Below are positions 39,617-48,568 of a stretch of 64,000 bases of DNA, piece by piece. The translations under genes were made by a program, and so were the position numbers. Source of the stretch: Sphingomonas sanxanigenens DSM 19645 = NX02 (GTDB lineage: Bacteria; Pseudomonadota; Alphaproteobacteria; Sphingomonadales; Sphingomonadaceae); the NCBI RefSeq assembly GCF_000512205.2, contig NZ_CP006644.1:868001-932000 (forward strand), in the 5' to 3' direction. Under the pieces are notes generated by a model that saw nothing but the letters and a program-made list of their open reading frames with translations, made no database searches and was not told where the DNA came from. Every line of letters begins with the position of its first letter. Position 1 is the first letter of the stretch.

Positions 39617-39917
39617 GTTTGTCGTCAAGGGCGTCGCGACTCGGCGCGAATCAGCCCGCTCCTCCCCCTGGCGCTCTGCGGCATGAGCGTGACCATTCCA
39701 TTCGCGCGGCAAAGGGCGGGGCGGCGGGCGCCGACCTTGAGGTGCGCTGATCGAAGCGTGTGCGCGGGCCGCGCCGGCAATGGCCCCTCCACCACGCTGC
39801 GCTTGCTCGGATGCGGCCGATGTCGCGGCTACGGCACGCGCGGCCGCCGCCAGAAACCTCGGGAGAAGCCGGGCCCTGGCTCACGGCCGGGGCGACGATC
39901 TGTTTGCCGCCTCGTCC
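39617..39917. other. Intergenic region, convergent side
   Basis: About 300 nt very rich in GC between the small membrane protein (plus) and the epimerase (minus). Reading frames here look like shadows. No RNA, repeat array or promoter is evident. Confidence 0.4.
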
Positions 39918-40916
39918 TCACACCCCGTGATACGCCCGGAACCAGTCCACGAACCGCGGCACACCCTCCGCGATGGTCGTGGTGGGCTGATAGCCATGGT
40001 CGGCGCGGATCGTCTCGATGTCGGCGAAGGTCGCGGCGACGTCGCCCGGCGGCAGCGGCACCGCCTCGCGGATCGCGCTGCGGCCGCAGCTTCGCTCGAT
40101 CAGCGCAATCACCTCGTCGAGCGGCTCGGCGCGGTGGTTGCCGACATTGTAGATGCGATGCGGCGCCTGGCTGCCGCCGGGCTTGGGCGCGCCATCGTCG
40201 GGCGGCGGCGAATCGAGGCAGGCGATCACGCCGGCGACGATATCGTCGATATAGGTGAAGTCGCGCTGGACGCGCCCGCCATTGCTCACCCGGATCGGGC
40301 GGCCGGCCAGGATCGCGCTGGTGAAGATCCATATCGCCATGTCCGGCCGGCCCCAGGGGCCATAGACGGTGAAGAAGCGCAGCCCGGTCAACGGCAGGCG
40401 ATAGAGGTGCGCATAGCTCTCGCTCATCAGCTCGTCCGCGCGCTTGGTGGCGGCGTAGAGCGAGACGGGGTTGTCGGCGCGGTCGGCGACACTGAAGGGC
40501 AGCCTGGCATTGCCGCCATAGACCGAAGAGGAGGAGGCGTAGACCATGTGCCGTGGCCGCCGCGCGCGCGCCAGTTCCAGCAGGTTGAGGTGGCCCATCA
40601 CATTGGCGCGGACATAGGCGCGCGGATCCTCCAGCGAATGGCGCACGCCCGCCTGTGCGCCGAGATGGACGATGCCCTCGATCTCGGCGCCGGCCACCGC
40701 CGTCTCCAGCGCCACCTCGTCGGTGAAGTCGGTCCCGACGAAGCGAAATGCGTCGCCGAACCGGGCGGTCAGGTCCGCCAGCCGGTCGCGCTTGAGCGAC
40801 ACGGCGTAATAAGGGTTCAGATTGTCGATCCCGATCACCCGTTCGCCTCGCGCCAGCAGGCGCGATGCGACATGATGGCCGATGAAGCCGGCGGCGCCGG
40901 TAACCAGAAACGCCAT
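39918..40916 (-). CDS. NAD-dependent epimerase, UDP-glucuronate 4-epimerase type
   Basis: A protein of 332 aa from ATG 40916 (AAGGATG upstream; ATG 40934 is an alternative). MAFLVTGAAGFIGHHVASRL is the Rossmann GxxGxxG. Also visible are GIDNLNPYYAVSLKRDRLAD (typical of UDP-glucuronate 4-epimerases), HLGAQAGVRHSLEDP, the catalytic YxxxK in VSLYAATKRADE, and GLRFFTVYGPWGRPDMAIW. It probably converts UDP-glucuronate, made by Ugd, to UDP-galacturonate. It is divergent from the AlgD-like gene. Confidence 0.85.
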   Translation of the reverse strand: MAFLVTGAAGFIGHHVASRLLARGERVIGIDNLNPYYAVSLKRDRLADLTARFGDAFRFVGTDFTDEVALETAVAGAEIEGIVHLGAQAGVRHSLEDPRAYVRANVMGHLNLLELARARRPRHMVYASSSSVYGGNARLPFSVADRADNPVSLYAATKRADELMSESYAHLYRLPLTGLRFFTVYGPWGRPDMAIWIFTSAILAGRPIRVSNGGRVQRDFTYIDDIVAGVIACLDSPPPDDGAPKPGGSQAPHRIYNVGNHRAEPLDEVIALIERSCGRSAIREAVPLPPGDVAATFADIETIRADHGYQPTTTIAEGVPRFVDWFRAYHGV

Positions 40917-40993
40917 GGACGCAGCATCCTTCATCACAATTTTGCTGCGCCGCACAATTTCTCTCGCGACTCCAGCGGCGGTCGGTTATCATG

Positions 40994-41022
40994 TTGAAAA
41001 CTCCCCTGGGATTATTTTATGG
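40994..41022 (+). promoter_or_regulatory. Possible sigma-70 promoter for the AlgD-like gene
   Basis: TTGAAA at 40994 and TTATGG at 41017 with 17-bp spacing, in the divergent gap between the epimerase and the AlgD-like gene. The region is more AT-rich than its surroundings. The match is moderate. Confidence 0.35.
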
Positions 41023-41160
41023 CCGTTGCGGGGTCGCAACCACCAGAACAGCCTGATTGCCGCCACTTAGGCGGAGTGAAACGCATCCTGCCCTTGGCGC
41101 CTTGCCCATCCGCACTGATGCGGTACGGCATTGCGCCGCAACATTGACGGAGCAACACCC

Positions 41161-42426
41161 TTGCGGATCGTGATTCTTGGCCTCGGATATGTGGGTTGCA
41201 CGGCGGCTGGCTGCATTGCCAGCCAGGGCCACCATGTCACCGGCATCGACGTCTCGCAGTCGAAGGTCGACGCGCTGAATGCCGGCAAGTCGCCGATCAC
41301 CGAGCCGGGCCTCGATGAGCTGATCGCCGAGGCGCGCGCCAAGGGGCTGCTCGAGGCGCGCACCACCATCGGCGACGCGCTCGACGCCGCGGACATCGCG
41401 ATCGTCTGCGTCGGCACGCCGAGCGGCATCACCGGCGCGCACGACATGTCCTATGTCGCGCAGGTCACCACCCAGATCGCCCAGGCGCTGAAGGCGGATC
41501 GCGCCACGCCGCTGACCATCGCCTATCGCTCCACGATGCGTCCCGGCACCACCGAAACGCTGATCGCACCGATCGTCGCGGCGGCGCTGGGCGATGGCTG
41601 GAAGGATCTCGTCCAGCTCGTCTACAATCCGGAATTCCTGCGCGAATCGAGCGCGATCAAGGATTATTTCGAGCCGCCGAAGATCGTCATCGGCACCGAG
41701 GATGGCGCGCCCAACGAAGCGATGGAAGGCCTCCACGCCGGCATCGAGGCGACGACCTTCCACGTCCGCTATCGCGAGGCGGAGATCACCAAGTTCGTCG
41801 ACAACACCTGGCACGCGGTGAAGGTGGCGTTCGCCAACGAGGTCGGCCGCGTCTGCGCGCTGCAGGGCATCAGCGCCCAGCAGGTCCACGCGATCTTCAA
41901 GTCGGACACCAAGCTCAACCTGTCGTCCTACTATACGCGCCCCGGCGGCGCGTTCGGCGGCTCCTGCCTGCCGAAGGACGTCCGCGCGCTGCAATATATC
42001 TCGGCGGAACTCGGCGCCAACACCCCGCTGGTCGACATGCTGATGCGCTCCAACGACGCGCACAAGCATTTCCATGCCGATCGCGTGATGAAGCTGGTGC
42101 CCAGGGGCTCGAAGATCCTGCTTGTCGGGCTCGCGTTCAAGGCGGAGACGGACGATCTGCGCGAGAGCCCCAACGTCGATCTGGCGCGCAAGCTGCTGGA
42201 AAGCGGCTATGAGCTGTCGATCTACGATCCGGCGATCGAGGCGGAGCGGCTGATCGGCCAGAACCTCGGCTATGCCCACTCCAACCTGCCGTCGCTGCGC
42301 AAGCTGCTGGTGACCAAGGACGTGGCCGAGGGCACGCGCTGGGATCTGGCGATCGCAGCCAACCGCACGATCAAATCGTTGACGGTGGATGCCGGCATCC
42401 TCGTCGACATCGACGCGATCGCCTGA
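41161..42426 (+). CDS. GDP-mannose 6-dehydrogenase (AlgD)-like sugar-nucleotide dehydrogenase
   Basis: A protein of 421 aa from TTG 41161 with GGAG 9 nt upstream (TTG 41131 is a longer alternative). RIVILGLGYVGCTAAGCIAS is the NAD fold. YRSTMRPGTTETLIAPIV, NPEFLRESSAIKDYFEPP, VDNTWHAVKVAFANEVGR and YYTRPGGAFGGSCLPKDVRA follow, with catalytic Cys at ~269 (AlgD of Pseudomonas has Cys268). The NTWHAxKVxFANE and LNLSxYYxRPG blocks favour AlgD over Ugd. The likely product is GDP-mannuronate or a related uronic sugar nucleotide. Confidence 0.85.
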   Translation: MRIVILGLGYVGCTAAGCIASQGHHVTGIDVSQSKVDALNAGKSPITEPGLDELIAEARAKGLLEARTTIGDALDAADIAIVCVGTPSGITGAHDMSYVAQVTTQIAQALKADRATPLTIAYRSTMRPGTTETLIAPIVAAALGDGWKDLVQLVYNPEFLRESSAIKDYFEPPKIVIGTEDGAPNEAMEGLHAGIEATTFHVRYREAEITKFVDNTWHAVKVAFANEVGRVCALQGISAQQVHAIFKSDTKLNLSSYYTRPGGAFGGSCLPKDVRALQYISAELGANTPLVDMLMRSNDAHKHFHADRVMKLVPRGSKILLVGLAFKAETDDLRESPNVDLARKLLESGYELSIYDPAIEAERLIGQNLGYAHSNLPSLRKLLVTKDVAEGTRWDLAIAANRTIKSLTVDAGILVDIDAIA

Positions 42427-42445
42427 ACCCACGCGCCTGACCGCC

Positions 42446-42482
42446 GCGCCCGAACGAACGAACGCGCGCCCGAACGAACGAA
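42446..42482 (+). repeat. Short tandem repeat upstream of the glycosyltransferase
   Basis: The 20-bp unit GCGCCCGAACGAACGAACGC occurs at 42446 and again, partially, at 42466. It is followed by the AAGGAAGG ribosome binding site of the next gene. Confidence 0.6.
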
Positions 42483-42495
42483 GGAAGGCTGACCG

Positions 42496-43782
42496 ATGGC
42501 TACGAACGCTCTGAAGAAGATCGGTGGCGATGCCGCGATGGCGGCGCCATCGCACGCTCAGCCCTTCTCGTCCCCGCTGCTCGATACCAAGCCGCTCGCC
42601 GGCAAGCGGGTGCTGATCGTGGTGGAAAACCTGCCGGTGCCGTTCGACCGGCGCGTGTGGCAGGAAGCGCGCACGCTCAAGGCGGCGGGCGCGCATGTCT
42701 CGATCATCTGCCCCACCGGCAAGGGGCATGAGGCGCGGCGCGAGACGCTGGACGGCATCGAGATCTACCGGCACCCGCTGCCGCTCGATGCCTCGGGCGC
42801 GATGGGCTATCTCGCCGAATATGGCGCCGCGCTGTTCTGGGAAACGGTCTACGCCTGGAAGATCTTCTTCAAGGGCGGGATCGACGTGATCCACGGCTGC
42901 AACCCGCCCGACCTGATCTTTCTGGTGTCGCTGCCGCTGCGCCTGTTCGGCGTGCGCTACCTGTTCGACCATCATGACATCAACCCGGAGCTTTACGAGG
43001 CGAAGTTCGACAAGCGCGGCTTCTTCTGGAAGCTGATGGTGCTGTTCGAAAAGCTCACCTTCAAGGCGGCGCGCGTGTCGATCGCCACCAACGAAAGCTA
43101 TCGCCGCATCGCCATCGAGCGTGGCGGCAAGAAGCCCGAGGATGTGTTCGTCGTCCGCTCGGGGCCCGATCTCACCCGCGTCCGCGCGGTGCCGGTCAAC
43201 CCGGCGTGGAAGAAGGGGCGGCGCTTCATGGTCGGCTATGTCGGCGTGATGGGCGACCAGGAGGGCATCGACCTGCTGCTCGAATCCGCGCGCCACATCG
43301 TCTACGACAAGAAGCGCGACGACGTGCAGTTCTGCCTCGTCGGCGGTGGCCCCAGCCTCAAGGGGCTGCAGGCGATGGCCGCCGAGATGGGCCTGTCCGA
43401 TCACGTCACCTTCACCGGCCGCGCGCCCGACCAGGATCTGTTCGAGGTGCTCTGCACCGCGGACGTCTGCGTGAACCCCGATCGGGTCAACCCGATGAAC
43501 GACAAGTCGACCATGAACAAGATCATGGAATATATGGCGATGGAGAAGGCCATCGTTCAGTTCGACGTGGCCGAGGGCAAGTTCAGCGCGCAGCAGGCCT
43601 CGCTCTATGCGAAGGCGAACGATCCGGTCGACATGGCCGAAAAGATCCTCGGCCTGCTCGACGACCCCGCCAAGCGCGCCGAAATGGGCGCCTTCGGCCG
43701 CAACCGCGTCGAAAAGGAACTGGACTGGTCGCGCCAGATCGAGCCGCTGATCGCCGCGTACCAGCGGGTGCTGCGGAAGTAG
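42496..43782 (+). CDS. GT4-family glycosyltransferase
   Basis: A protein of 428 aa with RBS AAGGAAGG. N-domain: GKRVLIVVENLPVPFDRRVW (the 'vPfDrRVw' motif common in WbaZ/WcfI-type enzymes), DVIHGCNPPDLIFLVSLPLR, YLFDHHDINPELYEAKF. C-domain: MVGYVGVMGDQEGIDLLLES, FCLVGGGPSLKGLQAM and the EX7E-like end STMNKIMEYMAMEKAIVQFD. It transfers a sugar from a nucleotide donor, most likely in assembly of the exopolysaccharide made from the uronic precursors encoded upstream. Confidence 0.85.
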   Translation: MATNALKKIGGDAAMAAPSHAQPFSSPLLDTKPLAGKRVLIVVENLPVPFDRRVWQEARTLKAAGAHVSIICPTGKGHEARRETLDGIEIYRHPLPLDASGAMGYLAEYGAALFWETVYAWKIFFKGGIDVIHGCNPPDLIFLVSLPLRLFGVRYLFDHHDINPELYEAKFDKRGFFWKLMVLFEKLTFKAARVSIATNESYRRIAIERGGKKPEDVFVVRSGPDLTRVRAVPVNPAWKKGRRFMVGYVGVMGDQEGIDLLLESARHIVYDKKRDDVQFCLVGGGPSLKGLQAMAAEMGLSDHVTFTGRAPDQDLFEVLCTADVCVNPDRVNPMNDKSTMNKIMEYMAMEKAIVQFDVAEGKFSAQQASLYAKANDPVDMAEKILGLLDDPAKRAEMGAFGRNRVEKELDWSRQIEPLIAAYQRVLRK

Positions 43783-43837
43783 GGGGCGCTGCGGCGTTTT
43801 CATTCCCGTGTCGGGCGGGACGAAAACGCTCGCCCCC
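43782..43837. terminator. Long two-part hairpin between convergent genes
   Basis: GGGGGCG (43782) pairs with CGCCCCC (43831) and, inside it, GCGTTTTC (43794) pairs with GAAAACGC (43822). It lies between the convergent glycosyltransferase and RTX genes and probably serves as a bidirectional terminator, although no T-tract follows. Confidence 0.55.
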
Positions 43838-43858
43838 AAACCGCGCCTTCCGCCGCAC

Positions 43859-46339
43859 CTAAAGCACCCAGTCGGTCGCCAGCGGCCGGACATCGCCGGT
43901 GACATGGATGACGAGGTCGGCGACGGTATCGCCATCGACGTCTCCCAGCAGCCTCGTGGTGTCGGTGTTTTCATCGAACACCATAGCCAGTTGTCCGGCC
44001 GTGCCGGTGAGTGCGGCGACGAGCGTGAACGTCCCGTTGCCTTGCGCATTCGAGCTGGCATCGATGGCGGAAAGATCGATGACGTCGGATTCGGCCAGAT
44101 CGATGATCCGGTCGATGCCCAGTTCCCCGGGCGAATCGAGCAGGCTGGTGTAGATGAAGCGGTCGGCGCCTTCGCCACCGGACAGAATATCGCTGCCCCG
44201 ACTGCCGATGATGGTGTCGTTGCCGCCGAGTCCGTTGAAGATGCTGTCGCCCCAGCTCCCCTCGATCAGATTGTCCAGCGCATTGCCGTCTGCGTTGACG
44301 CCGTCCGCGACGGATGACAGTCGGAAATCCTCGAAATGATCCGGCATGACGAAGTCGACGGGCCCTGTGGAGACGAAGAGTACGTCATGGCCTTCGTCAG
44401 GCTCCTCGTGGAGCGACGGCACGAGGGCCGAATAGATGGTGATATTATACCTGTCGTCACCCGCTCCCCCGATCAGCGTGTCGCCGCCGGTGCCCGAGAG
44501 ATAGTCATTGCCATCGTCGCCGATCAGCGTGTCCCATACGCCCCTCGATGCACTGGCGATGACGTCGTCGCCGCCGCGCCCATCGAGAATCGCGCCGCTG
44601 GCAGTACCGTTTCCTACATCCTTGCCGATGAGTTCGTCATTGAAGGCGCCGGCGATGATGTGGTCGATGTCGATGAGCGTGTCATAGCCCTGCCCCGGGG
44701 CGATCGGCAGACCGGTAGGGCCGCTCAGCCTTACCAGAACTCGGCCGGCTGCCGCCGAATAATCCACCGTGTCGGAGCCGGTGCCGCCGTCGAACAGGTC
44801 GTTGCCGCCACCGGGCATGAAGAAATCGTCGCCGGCACCCCCGTACACCTGATCATTGCCGACCCCACCAGTCAGATGATCGTTGCCGTTGCCACCCCGG
44901 ATGATGTCGTCGCCGGCGCCGCCGTCGAGCACGTCATTCGCTCCCGCGCCGTCGATGATGTCGTTGCCCCCACCGCCGAGCAGGATGTTGACCTGTGTCG
45001 ATCCGACGAGCGTATCTGCATAGGCGGAGCCGGTCAGGTTCTCGATGAACAGCAACGTATCGACGCCGACGCCCCCTGTATCCTGCGCGGTGCCGAGGGC
45101 CAGATTCACCGAAACGCCGCCGGGCGCCGCAGCATAGCTCGCCGTGTCGGTCCCGGCGCCGCCGCTGAGCAGGTCGTTGCCCGCGCCACCGACCAGCAGA
45201 TCGTTGCCGCCATTGCCGACCAGCATATTGTCGCCGGCATCGCCGGTGATTTGGTCGTCATGCCCGCTGCCGGTGACATTCTCGATGCCCGCGAACGTGT
45301 CGCTGCCGGCGGAGATCGTCGACTGCGCGGTGGTCAGCGCCAGATTGACCCGGATCGCGCCGGTGGCATTGGCATAGCTGGCGGTATCGACACCATCGCT
45401 GCCGTCCAGCCGGTCGTTGCCCAGGCCGCCGTTCAGCACGTCATTGCCAAGGCCACCTGCGAGCAGGTTGCCGAAGGCGTTGCCGGTCAGCACGTCGTCG
45501 AACGCGCTGCCCTCGACATTCTCGATGCCGCGCAGCGTGTCGATGCCGGCGCCGCCCGTATTCTGCGCCCACTGGCTGAGGAGGTTGATGGTAACCGCGG
45601 CGCCCGCGGTCGCATAGCGGGCGAGATCGGTGCCACCGCCGCCGTCGAGCAGGTCATCGCCGTCGCCGCCCGACAAGGCGTCGTCGCCGAGGCCTCCGAG
45701 CACTTCATTGGCGCCGCTGTCGCCGCTCAACTGGTCGGCAAGATTGGACCCGACGACGCCTTCGATACCGACGAGCGTGTCCGCGCCGGCACCGCCCGTA
45801 TTCTGCGCGTTGCCCTGCACCGCAAGGTCGACGGTGACGCCGATCAGGCTGGATGCATAGTCCGCCCGGTCGAATCCCTCCCCGCCGATCAGCAGATCGT
45901 CGCCGAGGCCGCCATCGAGCACATCGTCTCCCGTTTGTCCGTCCAGCGTGTCGTTCCCACCGCGGCCGGCCAACCTGTCCTTCGCCTCTCCGCCCTCGAT
46001 GAGATTGGCGATCTCGTTGCCGGACAGCCTGTCGTCATGGGCGGATCCAACGATGTTCTCGAACCCCGTCACACTGTCGATGCCCGCGCCGATGGTCGAT
46101 TGCGCTCCGACGATGGCGAGATCGACTGCGATCCGCGCCAGTGCCGACGCGTAGCTCAGCGTATCGACGCCAGTGCCGCCATCGAGACTATCATTGCCGC
46201 TGCCGCCCTCGATCCTGTCCGCACCATCCAGTCCAGACAGGGTGTCGTTGCCGCCGAGACCGAAAATAATGTCGTCCGCCACGCCGAATTGATCGCCGGC
46301 GATCATGTCCGCATAGGCGGTACCGTTATAGACGGGCAT
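43859..46339 (-). CDS. RTX (hemolysin-type) calcium-binding protein
   Basis: A protein of 826 aa built almost entirely of RTX nonapeptide blocks (IIFGLGGNDTLSGLDGADRI; LVGNGGNDLLVGGAGNDLLS; VLDGGAGDDIIRGGNGNDHL) alternating with linkers of the GVDTLSYASA type. There is no obvious protease or lipase catalytic motif and no N-terminal signal. The C-terminus (GADRFIYTSLLDSPGELGID; LVIHVTGDVRPLATDWVL) resembles the serralysin-type C-terminal segment used for type I secretion. It is probably a secreted, Ca-dependent surface or biofilm matrix protein. No T1SS genes are in the window. Confidence 0.88.
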   Translation of the reverse strand: MPVYNGTAYADMIAGDQFGVADDIIFGLGGNDTLSGLDGADRIEGGSGNDSLDGGTGVDTLSYASALARIAVDLAIVGAQSTIGAGIDSVTGFENIVGSAHDDRLSGNEIANLIEGGEAKDRLAGRGGNDTLDGQTGDDVLDGGLGDDLLIGGEGFDRADYASSLIGVTVDLAVQGNAQNTGGAGADTLVGIEGVVGSNLADQLSGDSGANEVLGGLGDDALSGGDGDDLLDGGGGTDLARYATAGAAVTINLLSQWAQNTGGAGIDTLRGIENVEGSAFDDVLTGNAFGNLLAGGLGNDVLNGGLGNDRLDGSDGVDTASYANATGAIRVNLALTTAQSTISAGSDTFAGIENVTGSGHDDQITGDAGDNMLVGNGGNDLLVGGAGNDLLSGGAGTDTASYAAAPGGVSVNLALGTAQDTGGVGVDTLLFIENLTGSAYADTLVGSTQVNILLGGGGNDIIDGAGANDVLDGGAGDDIIRGGNGNDHLTGGVGNDQVYGGAGDDFFMPGGGNDLFDGGTGSDTVDYSAAAGRVLVRLSGPTGLPIAPGQGYDTLIDIDHIIAGAFNDELIGKDVGNGTASGAILDGRGGDDVIASASRGVWDTLIGDDGNDYLSGTGGDTLIGGAGDDRYNITIYSALVPSLHEEPDEGHDVLFVSTGPVDFVMPDHFEDFRLSSVADGVNADGNALDNLIEGSWGDSIFNGLGGNDTIIGSRGSDILSGGEGADRFIYTSLLDSPGELGIDRIIDLAESDVIDLSAIDASSNAQGNGTFTLVAALTGTAGQLAMVFDENTDTTRLLGDVDGDTVADLVIHVTGDVRPLATDWVL

Positions 46340-46667
46340 TTCGGATCCTCTCCGTTATTGTCGCTGAACTATCGACGATGTCGGGCCGCGTACAACAGGT
46401 CTTCCATATAAGCGGGCAGGGCGGCGACCGGGAAGCGCGGAGCGTGGTCATCCGGACGATTTTTCGTGCAGCCAGTCCCTGGTGCGCGGTATCGCGGTCC
46501 TGCCCATCACGGTGCCGGCAGGCGATCGATGCGATGCCGCAAACGATCGGGCCGGAGGGATGTATGTCCTCATCATATGGATTTGAGTTCTACATATTGA
46601 TCAGATATATCCGACGGACGGTGCCGCGGCCCGCGCGGCAACCGAACCGAGAGGGATGGTCTGACCC
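46340..46667. other. Divergent intergenic region, RTX gene to dgoD
   Basis: 328 nt with no gene. Near dgoD is an AT-rich island with an imperfect dyad ATATTGATCAGATAT (46594-46608), a possible operator for the sugar-acid genes. RTX gene start signals lie just left (GAGAGGATCC on the minus strand). Confidence 0.4.
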
Positions 46668-47839
<1,172 letters not shown>

Positions 47840-47846
<7 letters not shown>

Positions 47847-48568
47847 GCCGTGGCGTGCTGGTGACCGGCGGTCTCGGCGGCATCGGCCTTGCCGTTGCGC
47901 GGGCATTCGCTGGGGAGGGGGCGTCGATCCTGCTGGTCGATGCCCGCGCCGACGATGGCAGCGCGGTCGCTGCGCTGAAAGCGGCCGGCGCCGCCGATGC
48001 GCGCGCTGTCCAGGCGGATGTTGCGGACGAGCAGGCGGTGGAGGCGGCGGTCGACGCCGCCATCGCCGCGTTCGGCAGCCTCGACGTGATCGTCAACGTC
48101 GCCGGCATGATGATCTACAAGCCCGTTGCCGAACTGACGGGCGCGGACTGGCGCCGGCTGCTCGACGTCAACCTGATCAGCGCCGCGCTGTTTACGGGGC
48201 AGGCGCTGCGGCGGATGCGGGCAGGGGGCGTGGTGGTCAACATCGCCTCGGTCCATGCGCGGCGCACCTCGCCTCTGGTTGCGCCCTATGCCGCGGCGAA
48301 GGCCGGGCTGGTCAGCCTCACGCGCTCGGCGGCGATCGAGGGCAAGCCGCTCGGCATCCGCGTCAACGCCATCCTGCCCGGCGCGATCGACACGCCGATG
48401 CTCCACGCCAGCCCCAACATCCGCTCGGGCGCGGAGGTGGTCGATCCCGCCGATCTCGGCCAGCCCGAGGATATCGCGGCGCTGGCGCAGTTCCTCGCCT
48501 CGGATGCGGCGCGCTTCATCACCGGCGAGGATGTCGTCGCCGATGGCGGCCGGATGGGGCGGCTCTGA
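47840..48568 (+). CDS. Short-chain dehydrogenase/reductase, probably sugar dehydrogenase
   Basis: A protein of 242 aa; the ATG overlaps the dgoD stop region. GVLVTGGLGGIGLAVARAFA is the TGxxxGIG cofactor site. DVIVNVAGMMIYKP, VVVNIASVHARRTSPLVAPY and AAAKAGLVSLTRSAAIEGKP supply the catalytic Ser, Tyr and Lys. NAILPGAIDTPMLHASPN is the usual PG motif. In this operon it would fit oxidation of D-galactose or a related aldose to the lactone feeding DgoD. The substrate is inference. Confidence 0.85.

Noticed and set aside
41017-44178. 1053-codon minus-strand open frame
   Set aside because: Antisense to the AlgD-like and glycosyltransferase genes, whose motifs are unambiguous.
44336-46411. 691-codon plus-strand open frame opposite the RTX gene
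   Set aside because: Repeats in it mirror the RTX repeats on the minus strand, whose GGxGxD pattern is definitive.
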